A stretch of DNA of 31,419 bases from an uncultured Bacilli bacterium (GCA_947587115.1 CANPXY010000005.1:1-31419), one strand, 5' to 3'; counted from the stretch's first letter, positions 6,484-14,778 are shown. Numbers and translations: made by a program. The notes: generated from the sequence alone by a model not told the origin.

Positions 6484-7836
6484 ATGAAAAAAATCTTAAG
6501 TGTACTATTAGCTTTTGCACTTTGTGTCAGTATGAGTCCCATTGTAAATGCGGAAGAACTTACATATACGACAGATAATAACATGTGCAGCGCTAAGGCA
6601 GAAGAAGGCAAACCTTGTTATGATGAAACACATAAGCTTTTCTTTGCCAATGGTATAGCAATTGTCATCGACAAAGATGATACTGAAGGAAAAACCAAAA
6701 TATCTTGGGAAGGAGGAGAAGTTCTAGTTGATGAAGCTACTACTGTATTTGGTGGTATGCACAATAGCGATACAATAGTTTGGTCTAACATTACGATGAA
6801 TGGTGGTAAGTTACATGGAATTTTCGGTGGCGGCTTACACAAGAGTTATGTTTTTGAATCAGAAATCACTTTAAACGATGGTACGGTAGACTTCATTGCC
6901 GGCGGTGGAGCAGCTTATTTTGATGTAGCAGGAGCAGAAGACACTGATCGTGACACTGAACATCTTACATTGGAAGCTGCTGAAGCTGGAACTACCGTTA
7001 CCCAAGTTGATATGGCCACGATAAATATTAACGGTGGTAGCGTTACGGATGTCTTTGGTGGTGGAGAATCTTACTCTTACACTGGAAGTGCTACTGTAAC
7101 GATTGCTAAAACTTACACAAACACAATTGACTATGTAACAGGTGGTGGCTCAAACGGTTATACTGGCAAAGCAGAAGTATATGCCAATGGTGGAACAATC
7201 AAAGTGTTACAAGCAGTTAATCGTGGTAAAATGGATTCATCATCTATCACAGTAGATGGTGCAACGGTTACAAACTTATACGCTTCTGCAGAAGGCGATG
7301 AAACTTCTTATGCAGGCGTAGAGAACGATGCTGAAGTAGATATCGTCAGTGGAAAAGTAACGAAAGTTGCTCCAGGACAAAACGGTATAAGTGGTACAAC
7401 GAAAGAAGATGCTGTATTATCTTATGTCAAAGGAACGATTGAAGAAACAGGTGTTGATGAGAAATTTAATACGGGAATCGTTGCTGTTTACTATACCATC
7501 GATGTTACCGTAGATGGCAAAACAGTAAAGGTTTATGTACCAGAAGATGCAGACTTTACTGATGAAGAAAATATTACTTTAATTAGCGTACAAGTGTTAG
7601 AAGGATTAGGCCTTGATCCTGAAGCTTATGAAGTAGAAGGCTATTATACAGATGAAGAATTGACAGAAGCTTTTGATTTTGAAAATATTAGTGATGAAAC
7701 AGCTCTTTATGCTAAAGTTGTTAAACTTGAAAACCCTGACACTTCTGATATTAACCTATTAGCAATTGGTGCTCTTACACTTGTTGGTCTTGGTGGAGCT
7801 ATTGCGTTAAGACGTAAATTAGTTCGCCAATTCTAA
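6484..7836 (+). CDS. Beta-helix-like cell-surface protein, sorting motif NPDTSD
   Basis: A 450-residue exported protein. It has a signal peptide (cleavage likely after VNA, residue 23), then turns of an irregular repeat with motifs such as TMNGGKLHGIFGGG, TLNDGTVDFIAGGG and NINGGSVTDVFGGG (about 100-300), which suggest a right-handed beta-helix. A module of the InlB/Listeria-Bacteroides type follows (about 340-410), ending VEGYYTDEELTEAFDFEN, then TALYAKV. The C terminus is a wall-sorting signal: NPDTSD (417-422), a hydrophobic helix and the basic tail RRKLVRQF. NPxTx fits class B sortase substrates, and a class B-like sortase is encoded at 28322. The gene has a strong promoter and its own terminator. 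The role is probably adhesion or polymer binding, by inference. Confidence 0.85.
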   Translation: MKKILSVLLAFALCVSMSPIVNAEELTYTTDNNMCSAKAEEGKPCYDETHKLFFANGIAIVIDKDDTEGKTKISWEGGEVLVDEATTVFGGMHNSDTIVWSNITMNGGKLHGIFGGGLHKSYVFESEITLNDGTVDFIAGGGAAYFDVAGAEDTDRDTEHLTLEAAEAGTTVTQVDMATININGGSVTDVFGGGESYSYTGSATVTIAKTYTNTIDYVTGGGSNGYTGKAEVYANGGTIKVLQAVNRGKMDSSSITVDGATVTNLYASAEGDETSYAGVENDAEVDIVSGKVTKVAPGQNGISGTTKEDAVLSYVKGTIEETGVDEKFNTGIVAVYYTIDVTVDGKTVKVYVPEDADFTDEENITLISVQVLEGLGLDPEAYEVEGYYTDEELTEAFDFENISDETALYAKVVKLENPDTSDINLLAIGALTLVGLGGAIALRRKLVRQF

Positions 7837-7851
7837 GAATGTAAACGAAAG

Positions 7852-7880
7852 CCTATGCGAAAATAAAGCATAGGTTTTTT
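7852..7880 (+). terminator. Terminator of the NPDTSD surface gene
   Basis: CCTATGC (7852-7858) pairs with GCATAGG (7868-7874) and six T follow. Confidence 0.8.
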
Positions 7881-7975
7881 AATGTCTAAGTGATGTAAAT
7901 TTTTGTCAAATAAAAGGAGAACGCTTGCATCTGATGCCAATTCAAGATATCCTTAAAATAGGGAGTGTGATACAA

Positions 7976-8182
7976 GTGATTTATCCTTCAATTGACAAGC
8001 TTTTAAATATTGTCGATTCGAAATATGAATTGGTTCATATTTCTGCGAGACGTAGCAAAGAGATGACGAGGACCGAGCATTACCAAATGCCAGAAAAAAT
8101 GTATTTGTGTAAAAAGAATATCGGAAGGGCCCTAGAAGAAATTGCGGAAGGTTATGTCAAAGTAAGAAAAAGTCAATCATGA
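7976..8182 (+). CDS. rpoZ: RNA polymerase omega subunit
   Basis: Omega is the small subunit that helps fold and hold the beta' subunit. From GTG 7976 the product has 68 residues and starts MIYPSIDKLL, the usual omega opening, followed by DSKYELVHISARRSKEM and the C-terminal helix KKNIGRALEEIAEGYVKV. An in-frame TTG at 7925 with AAAGGAG at good spacing, and an ATG at 7934, would add 14-17 residues of no known omega similarity, so the GTG with GGGAG ten bases upstream is preferred; this choice is moderate. In Bacillus rpoZ follows gmk, which is absent here. The next gene, recX, has its own -10 box close behind. Confidence 0.85.
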   Translation: MIYPSIDKLLNIVDSKYELVHISARRSKEMTRTEHYQMPEKMYLCKKNIGRALEEIAEGYVKVRKSQS

Positions 8183-8197
8183 TTTTTTCTTTTTTTC

Positions 8198-8206
8198 TGC
8201 TATAAT
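8198..8206 (+). promoter_or_regulatory. Extended -10 promoter of recX
   Basis: TGCTATAAT fits TGnTATAAT. The upstream region is a T/C run with no clear -35. The box ends 17 bases before the recX ATG, the same layout as at ftsY. Confidence 0.5.
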
Positions 8207-8223
8207 AAAAGTAGGTGATCGAT

Positions 8224-8973
8224 ATGAAGATTGAGACGTTCCAAAAGTTAAAGAATGGGCAATATAAACTCAAATTGGAAGATCAAGAAGAGTTGGTTGT
8301 CTTTGAAGATTTGATTTTAAAGTATGATCTTTTACTCCACAAAGAAATTTCCGAAGAGCAAAAAGATCAATTACAAAAAGAAAACGTTGAACAACAGGCG
8401 TATTATGATGCCCTCAAGTATCTCAAAGTTCGCTTACGTAGTGTAAAAGAAATGGCAGACTACTTAAAAAGAAGAGGGTACAGCCAGCCAAATATTGATT
8501 TTGCCACTTCAAAATTGATAACGCAAGGTTATCTCAACGATCAAACTTTTGCGCACGCTTATGTACAGGATGCTCTTTTATGTACGTTGCATGGCCCTTT
8601 GAAAATCAGAAGTGAATTAGAAAAAAAAGGAATCGAGCGAAATCTGATCGAAGAAGCCTTGCAAGAGATTTCTCCTGAAACACTTCAAGAGCGAATAGCG
8701 AAATTGATTTATAAAAAGCAAAAGATGAATCATAATAAAAGTAATCAGATCTTAAAGCAAAAAATTATGATGGACTTGATTACTCAAGGTTATCCTAAAG
8801 CATTAATTCAAGAAGAACTTGCACATACTACTTTTAAAGATGATCTTGACTTGCGAAAAAAAGAGCAAGAGAAATTATACGAAAAATTAAAAAAGAAATA
8901 CACAGGACAGGAACTAGAGTATAAAGTACGCCAAAAGATGTACCAGAAAGGATTTACCTATGAAGAAGAATAA
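8224..8973 (+). CDS. recX: RecX regulatory protein
   Basis: RecX binds RecA and limits or remodels its filaments on DNA. The 249-residue product has the Gram-positive size (about 250-270) and three-helix RecX repeats: ALKYLKVRLRSVKEMADYLK, then RRGYSQPNIDFATSKLITQG, YLNDQTFAHAYVQD, GPLKIRSELEKKGIERNLIE, and a last repeat near the C terminus (YTGQELEYKVRQKMYQKGF). The start chosen is ATG 8224 with AGGTGAT five bases upstream; GTG 8215 is in frame but lies in that signal. The gene overlaps the following membrane-protein gene by 14 bases, so the two are translationally coupled. Confidence 0.93.
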   Translation: MKIETFQKLKNGQYKLKLEDQEELVVFEDLILKYDLLLHKEISEEQKDQLQKENVEQQAYYDALKYLKVRLRSVKEMADYLKRRGYSQPNIDFATSKLITQGYLNDQTFAHAYVQDALLCTLHGPLKIRSELEKKGIERNLIEEALQEISPETLQERIAKLIYKKQKMNHNKSNQILKQKIMMDLITQGYPKALIQEELAHTTFKDDLDLRKKEQEKLYEKLKKKYTGQELEYKVRQKMYQKGFTYEEE

Positions 8974-10396
8974 GAGCCTTCCTTGGTGGAAGAAACATTA
9001 CAAAGAACTAATCTTATTGCTATTTATTGTTGCCATTACTTTTCTAAGTATTCAGTGGATTCATCTTGGCAACGATTACTGGTGGCATATCAAAGCAGGG
9101 TCTTACATGGTCAAACACCACGTGATCTTAGATCATGATATTTTCTCTTGGTACGCCAGTAGCCAACATCTATCTTGGATGGCCCATGAATGGTTGAGTG
9201 AAATATTGCTCTATGGATTTCAACAACTTTTTGGATCCCTACATCCAATCATCTTCTGTACTTTCTTTTTCCTAGGGACTTTGTTGCTTCTCTTTGGGGC
9301 GAACCGTTCTAAGATGCTCAAAAATATTCGTTTTACCATGTTTTATTTCATTTTAGCGCTCATTTTTTTATCCGTAGGCCTTCTACCAAGACCGCATTTG
9401 ATCAGTTATTTCTTCCTTGTACTTTCTTTAGGATTACTTTTTGATCTTGCCAAACATGAAGATTCTAAGAAGATCTATCTGTTGCCCTTGATCGCGATTC
9501 TTTGGGCCAATTTCCATGGTGGATCTTCCAACTTGATTTACATTCTATGCTTTACGTTTTTCTTTATTGGCCTTTTCAATTGTTCTTTAGGCAAATTAGA
9601 AGCGAAGCCATTTACTTTGAAGCAACGACGAAAGTATCTGACCGTGGGACTATTGTCAATCGTTGGGATCATCCTCAATCCTCAAGGTCTTAAACTTTTA
9701 TCTTATCCGTATTTAAATATGCAGGATGGTCTCATGCTCAGCACGATTGCGGAATGGCAGGCAACGAATCCCAATAAATTGAACAACCTTGCCATCTTTG
9801 CCTATTTTGCGATCGTCTTGTTTCTAATCTTTAAGAGTCCACGTAAATTGCAGTTATTAGATGGAATCTTGCTTGCAATGTTTGCCTTTTTATCCTTAAA
9901 GAGCATTCGCTTTTGGCCTTTGTTCTATCTAGTCAGTGGCTTCATCATTTTTGATTATGTAAATGAAACTCCGGTATCATTATTTACAGCCAGACTTTTA
10001 TTTGCCTTTTCCGTATTCTTTCTCGTCGCGTCTATTCCATGGCGACCAATCGAGTTATTTACGCCAGTTGTTCCTGAAAAATTTATTGAAATTATCAAGC
10101 AAAAACATCCTCAAAAACTATATAATTACTATGATTATGGTGGTTATTTGATCTATCGAGATATTCCCGTATTTATCGATGGGCGAGCAGACATGTATTC
10201 CAAATATAATTATCAGGATTACTATCACTTAAGTATTTTGGAAAGTGATTATCGCAAGATCTTAGATCGCTATCAATTCGATATGTTTTTGTTAGACAAA
10301 GGTTTACCACTGGTCAGTTATCTTGAAGAGCAAGAGGAGTATGAGGTGCTTTTAGACCAAGGGAACACCATTCTCTATGCCCTAAAAGAAACATAG
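8960..10396 (+). CDS. Polytopic membrane protein resembling GT-C glycosyltransferases
   Basis: A 478-residue integral membrane protein with about ten hydrophobic segments between residues 13 and 365 and a C-terminal soluble domain of about 110 residues. The first outer loop carries an acidic/aromatic segment GNDYWWHIKAGSYMV followed by HDIFSW and WMAHEWLSE; later come LLPRPHLISY and WANFHGG. The tail has YDYGGYLIYRDIPVFIDGR. This pattern matches a widespread, uncharacterised family of membrane proteins distantly like GT-C glycosyltransferases, in which an early loop with acidic residues is catalytic. A substrate cannot be named. It is coupled to recX by overlap and ends at a bidirectional terminator. 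The GT-C assignment is an inference from topology and motifs. Confidence 0.75.
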   Translation: MKKNKSLPWWKKHYKELILLLFIVAITFLSIQWIHLGNDYWWHIKAGSYMVKHHVILDHDIFSWYASSQHLSWMAHEWLSEILLYGFQQLFGSLHPIIFCTFFFLGTLLLLFGANRSKMLKNIRFTMFYFILALIFLSVGLLPRPHLISYFFLVLSLGLLFDLAKHEDSKKIYLLPLIAILWANFHGGSSNLIYILCFTFFFIGLFNCSLGKLEAKPFTLKQRRKYLTVGLLSIVGIILNPQGLKLLSYPYLNMQDGLMLSTIAEWQATNPNKLNNLAIFAYFAIVLFLIFKSPRKLQLLDGILLAMFAFLSLKSIRFWPLFYLVSGFIIFDYVNETPVSLFTARLLFAFSVFFLVASIPWRPIELFTPVVPEKFIEIIKQKHPQKLYNYYDYGGYLIYRDIPVFIDGRADMYSKYNYQDYYHLSILESDYRKILDRYQFDMFLLDKGLPLVSYLEEQEEYEVLLDQGNTILYALKET

Positions 10397-10402
10397 TAAT
10401 AA

Positions 10403-10433
10403 AAAAATATGCTTTTTGTGAAGCATATTTTTA
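10403..10433. terminator. Bidirectional terminator between convergent genes
   Basis: AAATATGCTT (10405-10414) pairs with AAGCATATTT (10421-10430), with an A-run on the left and a T-run on the right. It serves the plus-strand recX unit and the minus-strand prsA gene, whose stop lies at 10431. Confidence 0.8.
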
Positions 10434-11411
10434 ATTGCTTGAAGTCATCAAGTTGTTCATAAGTGTATTGTATTGACTCTTCAATTCATCATCTTGAATT
10501 TCCATTTTATATTCTTTACGTAATTCGATTAAAGCTTGATATTGTAAAGAAGAATCATTCTCTAATTTTTCATCTCGCAATGTATCGATAATATCGTCTT
10601 TAATGGCATCTAACTTTGGTTTATCTTTTTGCTCTTCTTTTAAGATGATATGGTATCCATAAGAACTTTTTACAGGTTCGACCGTATACTTTCCAACTTC
10701 AAGACTGATAGCAGCATCCATAAATTCTTCCACCATGTTACTGTTACGATTGATGTATCCTAAACTACCACCATTCTCTTTTGTACCTTCGTCTTCTGAA
10801 TATTGTTTCGCAAGTTCGGCAAAGTCTTCTCCGTTCTTAAGTTTTGTGATCACTTCTTTAGCTTTGGCCAATGCTTCCTCTTCAGCGGCTGCTTTTTCAT
10901 CTGTTGTCATACTTGTATTGGTGACAGGTTTGATTAGGATATGGCGTACCAACATATCACCAACGACGGTTTCTTGATAATATTGATCGATCTCATCATC
11001 CGTAATTAAACTCTCAACATAATCATCGATCGCAAGTCCACGTTTATAGTCGAGTGCAAGAAGTTCGCGTAATTCCTCTTCGTTTTGAACGCCAAAGTAT
11101 TGTTGGATTGCAGTTAAAAATTGTGTTTGATCGTTGTCATACTGAGCTTTGATTTGAGCAACTTTGGAGTCGATATCCTCCTTTTCTTCATCTGTTGTCT
11201 CATATTTTTCATTTAAAATCTCGGTATCGATCATATCGACCAAAATACTTACTGCATATTTGTTCTTTAATTCGTTGTAAAGTTGATCGATCGAAATATC
11301 ACCACTTTTCAATGTGACAACAGCCTCTTGACCATTCTCTAGTTTTGGTACTTTTCCACAACCCGTAATGAAAAGAAGTGCCAAGCATAGACATATTAGT
11401 ATTTTTTTCAT
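10431..11411 (-). CDS. prsA: PrsA-like foldase lipoprotein
   Basis: An extracytoplasmic peptidyl-prolyl isomerase anchored by lipid, which helps secreted proteins fold. The 326-residue product starts MKKILICLCLALLFITGCGK with lipobox I-T-G-C, the lipidated Cys being residue 18. A chaperone-like helical part follows, then a parvulin domain at about 155-265: VRHILIKP, FAELAKQYSEDEGTKENGGS, LGYI, and SSYGYHIILKE. A C-terminal helical region completes the usual PrsA layout. ATG 11411 has AAAGGAGG eight bases upstream; an upstream ATG at 11447 lies at the promoter -10. Several exported proteins in this window are plausible clients. Confidence 0.93.
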   Translation of the reverse strand: MKKILICLCLALLFITGCGKVPKLENGQEAVVTLKSGDISIDQLYNELKNKYAVSILVDMIDTEILNEKYETTDEEKEDIDSKVAQIKAQYDNDQTQFLTAIQQYFGVQNEEELRELLALDYKRGLAIDDYVESLITDDEIDQYYQETVVGDMLVRHILIKPVTNTSMTTDEKAAAEEEALAKAKEVITKLKNGEDFAELAKQYSEDEGTKENGGSLGYINRNSNMVEEFMDAAISLEVGKYTVEPVKSSYGYHIILKEEQKDKPKLDAIKDDIIDTLRDEKLENDSSLQYQALIELRKEYKMEIQDDELKSQYNTLMNNLMTSSN

Positions 11412-11442
11412 GTAATATCCTCCTTTAAAAATACGTAATTCT

Positions 11443-11471
11443 ATCATAACAAAGTTTTATTTTTTAATCAA
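11443..11471 (-). promoter_or_regulatory. Promoter of prsA
   Basis: Minus strand: -35 TTGATT (11471-11466), 17-base spacer, -10 TATGAT (11448-11443). Confidence 0.65.
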
Positions 11472-11502
11472 TAATTTGTGGAAAAAATCAAAAACATATG
11501 GC

Positions 11503-11530
11503 ACACAATAGCATCTCACACCATAAAATA
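11503..11530 (+). promoter_or_regulatory. SigK-like promoter before the YjcZ-type genes
   Basis: CATAAAATA (11522-11530) fits the SigK -10 CATANNNTA. AC pairs lie 17 bases (11503-11504) and 15 bases (11505-11506) upstream. It lies 32 bases before a YjcZ-type sporulation micro-gene and closely resembles the element at 5846-5872. Confidence 0.55.
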
Positions 11531-11562
11531 ATGTGAATACCATAAAAGAAGGAGGAGAAATT

Positions 11563-11643
11563 ATGGGTAATTATGTATCTTCATCAGCAATCGTTTTAGT
11601 ATTGTTTATTTTACTAGTAATCATTCTAGGTGCTTATATCTAA
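11563..11643 (+). CDS. YjcZ-type sporulation micro-protein, 26 residues
   Basis: The product reads MGNYVSSSAIVLVLFILLVI followed by ILGAYI: a short polar head, then a single hydrophobic helix ending in Gly-Ala. This is the pattern of the YjcZ family of tiny sporulation membrane proteins in Bacilli (MG..., then FALIVVLFILLIIIGAAY-like). AAGGAGGAG lies at good spacing before the ATG, and a SigK-like promoter lies upstream. It is followed at 21 bases by a second micro-gene of similar design, and the two share one terminator. Confidence 0.72.
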   Translation: MGNYVSSSAIVLVLFILLVIILGAYI

Positions 11644-11664
11644 AAAAATTAAGGAGGTGTAACG

Positions 11665-11784
11665 ATGTCTTGTCAAAATAATACAGAAATTTCAAACTGC
11701 CAATCTGGCGGAACTGGCTATATTATCATCATTGTTTTATATATCTTATTAGCTATTATTTTAGGAGCAGCAATTGCTTGTTAG
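11665..11784 (+). CDS. Second YjcZ-type micro-protein, 39 residues
   Basis: The product begins MSCQNNTEISNCQSGGTGY and continues IIIIVLYILLAIILGAAIAC. It has a hydrophilic head with two Cys, a Gly-Gly-x-Gly turn, one hydrophobic helix and a C-terminal Cys. The helix plus LGAA ending resembles the upstream 26-residue protein and the YjcZ family. AAGGAGGTG precedes the ATG. The gene is followed in four bases by a strong terminator, so the pair forms a bicistronic unit probably expressed in sporulation. Confidence 0.68.
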   Translation: MSCQNNTEISNCQSGGTGYIIIIVLYILLAIILGAAIAC

Positions 11785-11787
11785 TGG

Positions 11788-11809
11788 GAGTGCCTAAGGC
11801 ACTCTTTTT
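11788..11809 (+). terminator. Terminator of the micro-gene pair
   Basis: GAGTGCC, loop TAA, GGCACTC (11788-11804), then five T. Confidence 0.85.
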
Positions 11810-11851
11810 GATAGTTTCAAAAAACTTGGATAATCTAATAATGGTGATGAT

Positions 11852-12361
11852 ATGTTCTACTATATCAATACGTTTTTCACTTATTCTATTTTGGGCTTTC
11901 TTTTAGAGAGCGCTTGTTTTTTAATTACCGGAAATAGAGGAAGTAGTGGCATTCTCTATGGACCATGGACCCCAGTCTATGGCATCGGTGTCTTAGTGAT
12001 TCTCTTGCTAAGTAAATTGATCTTAAGAAATAAAAAAATTCCGCGTTTAGAAAAGGCCATCTATATTTTTTTATCAGTCAGTATTGTCCTTTCGCTGATA
12101 GAGTGGCTTGGGGGCATGCTCATTGAATTCTTTTTTCATACGATCTTTTGGGATTATCGTTCTCATCGCTATCATTTAGGAAAATATGTAGCTTTAGATA
12201 TGAGTTGTCTCTGGGGACTTTTAAGTCTTTTCTTTGTCTATGTGATTCATCCGAAAATGGAGAAGTGGATCCAAAAGATTCCTTATTCTGTAACTTGTCT
12301 ATTAGTAACGCTCTTTATGATAGATGTAATTTGTACTTTGATATTCAATTTCCAAGCATAA
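11852..12361 (+). CDS. CmpB-family (ABC_trans_CmpB) membrane protein
   Basis: A 169-residue protein with about five membrane helices. It shows the family's signature segments: ILYGPWTPVYGIGVLV (about 33-48), a helix ending SLIEWLGGMLIEFFF, then FWDYRSHRYHLGKYVALDMS and CLWGLL. These match the putative ABC-transporter type IV / CmpB family, where (L)YGPWxPVYGxG, EWxxGxxLE and WDYS...N..G... are conserved. The function of the family is not established; no ABC ATPase is encoded nearby, so a transport role is not supported here. GGTGATGAT precedes the ATG. Confidence 0.85.
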   Translation: MFYYINTFFTYSILGFLLESACFLITGNRGSSGILYGPWTPVYGIGVLVILLLSKLILRNKKIPRLEKAIYIFLSVSIVLSLIEWLGGMLIEFFFHTIFWDYRSHRYHLGKYVALDMSCLWGLLSLFFVYVIHPKMEKWIQKIPYSVTCLLVTLFMIDVICTLIFNFQA

Positions 12362-12425
12362 AAAGATAGATTTTTTTCTTTTTTTAGACTATAATGAAAG
12401 CAGTTAAGACACAAGGAGTGGTAGT

Positions 12426-13004
12426 ATGAAGTGTCATGAATGTGGAAAGCACAATATGAAGAAAGCGAACTATTGTAAAAAGTGTGGTTATAAGTTTACC
12501 GAAGAAGAAAAAAAGCATAAAAATAATTCTATTGTAGTTACGATCTTGACTTGGGTCAAAAGATTTTATGAAGCCATTACCCTCAAGATTTTTACAGATA
12601 GTAAGATTGTTCAAGCGCTTTATGTTCTTGGAGTTTTTGCGATTGGTATTTATATGGTTTTGACGATGGGAAATAGTTTAAGAATATTAGAAAGTGATAT
12701 TTATGATGTCAAATATAACCAAAAGACAGAAGAATATTATATCTTTTTAGATCAAGACCAGAATGAATCCAAAGTCGATGTTCAACTTTATGTTCCCAAT
12801 AGAGTAGAAAAATTGCATCTTGCCTATTATCATGAAGATGGATCCATGATCGAAGAAGAGACCTATAAGAAAGAAGATAAAATTACCCTTTCAGTCAATA
12901 AAACAGAAAATAATTATTATATGCTTTCAGATCCTAAACAGACAGATGATGATATCAAAGTGTTTGTCTATTATGAGGAGGTTCAAAATGCCCAAGAAAA
13001 ATGA
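12426..13004 (+). CDS. Zinc-ribbon single-pass membrane protein
   Basis: A 192-residue protein starting with a zinc ribbon (Cys 3, 6, 17, 20: CHEC...CKKC), a Lys-rich linker, a membrane helix at about 62-85 (IVQALYVLGVFAIGIYMVL) and an outer domain of about 105 residues rich in Tyr, Asp and Glu. The N terminus should be inside. TATAAT at 12390-12395 and AAGGAG at 12412 support its expression and start. Its end overlaps the next gene by 17 bases. It shares design but little sequence with the two genes that follow, apart from the ribbon. No function is known. Confidence 0.8.
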   Translation: MKCHECGKHNMKKANYCKKCGYKFTEEEKKHKNNSIVVTILTWVKRFYEAITLKIFTDSKIVQALYVLGVFAIGIYMVLTMGNSLRILESDIYDVKYNQKTEEYYIFLDQDQNESKVDVQLYVPNRVEKLHLAYYHEDGSMIEEETYKKEDKITLSVNKTENNYYMLSDPKQTDDDIKVFVYYEEVQNAQEK

Positions 13005-13866
13005 TTTTGTCTATTGCTGGAACTGTGGTATGAAAAACAAAAAGAGCAATAAAAAATGTGAGAAATGTCAGGCGAATTTAAAAGAACAAGAACATCCTAT
13101 TTTACATTGGTTATTTGGAGAGACCGTCGATGAGATTCAAGGCAATTTCTTTAGTAAAGGTTGTCAGGCATTGATGAATTTCTTTCATATTCATCTTTAT
13201 GGTGCAACGGTAGGACTGGCTTTAGTTTTTGCGATTGGATCTTCTTTATTACATTTTAATACCCCTGATCATATCGAAACAGTCAATGAAACTTACTTGA
13301 TTGCTCCAAAAGAAGAGCTCAGTTCGAATCCAGATGCACCAGTCGGGGAAGAATTCGTCTGTGAAGAGGGCTACCAACTAGAGGGGAACCGTTGTATGAA
13401 GGTAGAGACTGTCGCTGCCATCGTGAATGAAAGTTGTTCGGAAGGATCTTTCTTAGATGGGGGAGAATGTTTTCAAACGGTCCAAAAAGATATGCAACTC
13501 AGTTGTTGCAAGTCAAAAGAAGACATGATCAGATATGCCCAGTCGTTAGGGTATTTAGATGACGAGAGCAAGTATGCGAATGATGTTTTAACTTCGGTTG
13601 AATTATCTACGGTGGGAATGGACGGAGTTACTCCAGGTGATTGGTGTGTTTATCACTTTAATGAAGGAATCGATGCCGATCATACATTCAGTCTCTTTAG
13701 ACCTCCATTTCGAAATTATACTTGTCCTACAGGAACGGTGGAAGTCAATACCTTTTGTCGCTTGCCAGTTGAAAAAATAATCACCTATACTTGCGAAGAA
13801 GGCTATACTTTGACCGATGATCATACGTGTACAAAAACAGTGACAAAAGAGCCAATCAAACGATAA
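12988..13866 (+). CDS. Zinc-ribbon membrane protein with Cys-rich outer domain, paralogue 1
   Basis: A 292-residue protein. Zinc ribbon at Cys 10, 13, 24, 27 (YCWNCG...CEKC); a conserved stretch HPILHWLFGETVDEIQGNFF; a membrane helix at about 66-88 (TVGLALVFAIGSSLL); then an acidic Pro/Glu linker and an outer domain with repeated CxxGYxLxxxxC units (CEEGYQLEGNRC; CEEGYTLTDDHTC at the end) and further Cys. Such units resemble EGF-like or GCC2/GCC3-type disulphide knots. The start ATG 12988 has GAGGAGG six bases upstream and lies inside the previous gene, so the two are coupled. It is the close paralogue of the next gene. Confidence 0.8.
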   Translation: MPKKNDFVYCWNCGMKNKKSNKKCEKCQANLKEQEHPILHWLFGETVDEIQGNFFSKGCQALMNFFHIHLYGATVGLALVFAIGSSLLHFNTPDHIETVNETYLIAPKEELSSNPDAPVGEEFVCEEGYQLEGNRCMKVETVAAIVNESCSEGSFLDGGECFQTVQKDMQLSCCKSKEDMIRYAQSLGYLDDESKYANDVLTSVELSTVGMDGVTPGDWCVYHFNEGIDADHTFSLFRPPFRNYTCPTGTVEVNTFCRLPVEKIITYTCEEGYTLTDDHTCTKTVTKEPIKR

Positions 13867-13884
13867 AAAGTGAGGAAGAAAAAC

Positions 13885-14778
13885 GTGAAAAAAAACAAAG
13901 AGAAAGTAATTTATTGTTGGAATTGTGGAACCAAAAATAAAAAGAATAATAGAGAATGTACCAAATGTGAACAATTGCTCAAAGAAAAAGAACGTCCTAT
14001 TTTACATTGGTTTTTTGGAGAAGCCGTCGATGAAGTGAAGGGGAATATTTTTAGTAAAGCATCTCAAGCCTTGATCAACTTCTTTCATCTTCATCTCTAT
14101 GGAATGACGGTTGGTCTAGCCGTTGCTTTTGCCATTGCCGCTTCGGTCTTCAATTTTAATACCAACAGTACACTTGAAGTGACAACGGAAGAATATCGTC
14201 TTCCTTCGATCGAAGAAGTTCCAGCATCACCAGAAGAGCCCGCTTTACCTGAAGAAGTGATAGAAGAACAACCAGAAGTAGAACAGTTATCCTGTGAAAG
14301 CGGTTATACGCTTTCTGGAAACAAATGTAAAATGACAGAGTATAAAGATGCTGCAAGTAGAGAAGCCTGTCCAGAAGGATATACCGTAAATTTCTATTAT
14401 AATGATTGCCAAAGTAATGAAGCAGTGGATGTGACGATTGAGTATTATTGTGCCAAGACTTTAGAAGAGTATCATCGCTATCCGAATCCGACCCTGCCGG
14501 ATAATACAGCTTCTATCGAATCCGTAGGCCCTAAGAAAACAACTGGAGAAAGTCTATGGTGTGATTACAGTTTTAAAGATCTCAATGGGAATGATTTAGG
14601 AATATACTCTTCTACCATGGCCTTAGAGAAAAGATCTTGCCCGCCAGGAATGGAAGGGGAGTATGTATGTAGAAGAAGGACCGCACTCATTACCGAATAT
14701 AGTTGTGATGCTGGCTACACTTTAACTGCTGATCACCGCTGTTCTAAAACAATAGAAAAAGACCCCATTCGTCGTTAA
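13885..14778 (+). CDS. Zinc-ribbon membrane protein with Cys-rich outer domain, paralogue 2
   Basis: A 297-residue protein built like its neighbour: zinc ribbon at Cys 11, 14, 25, 28; RPILHWFFGEAVDEVKGNIF; a membrane helix (TVGLAVAFAIAASVF); a Pro/Glu linker (SPEEPALPEEVIEEQPE); and an outer domain with CESGYTLSGNKC and, near the end, CDAGYTLTADHRC. Both paralogues end in a TVTKEPIKR / TIEKDPIRR tail. GTG 13885 is preferred (AGGAAG seven bases upstream, and it aligns with the paralogue's start); GTG 13870 is in frame too. Identity is highest in the cytoplasmic and membrane part and low outside, so the outer domains have diverged faster. Confidence 0.8.
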   Translation: MKKNKEKVIYCWNCGTKNKKNNRECTKCEQLLKEKERPILHWFFGEAVDEVKGNIFSKASQALINFFHLHLYGMTVGLAVAFAIAASVFNFNTNSTLEVTTEEYRLPSIEEVPASPEEPALPEEVIEEQPEVEQLSCESGYTLSGNKCKMTEYKDAASREACPEGYTVNFYYNDCQSNEAVDVTIEYYCAKTLEEYHRYPNPTLPDNTASIESVGPKKTTGESLWCDYSFKDLNGNDLGIYSSTMALEKRSCPPGMEGEYVCRRRTALITEYSCDAGYTLTADHRCSKTIEKDPIRR

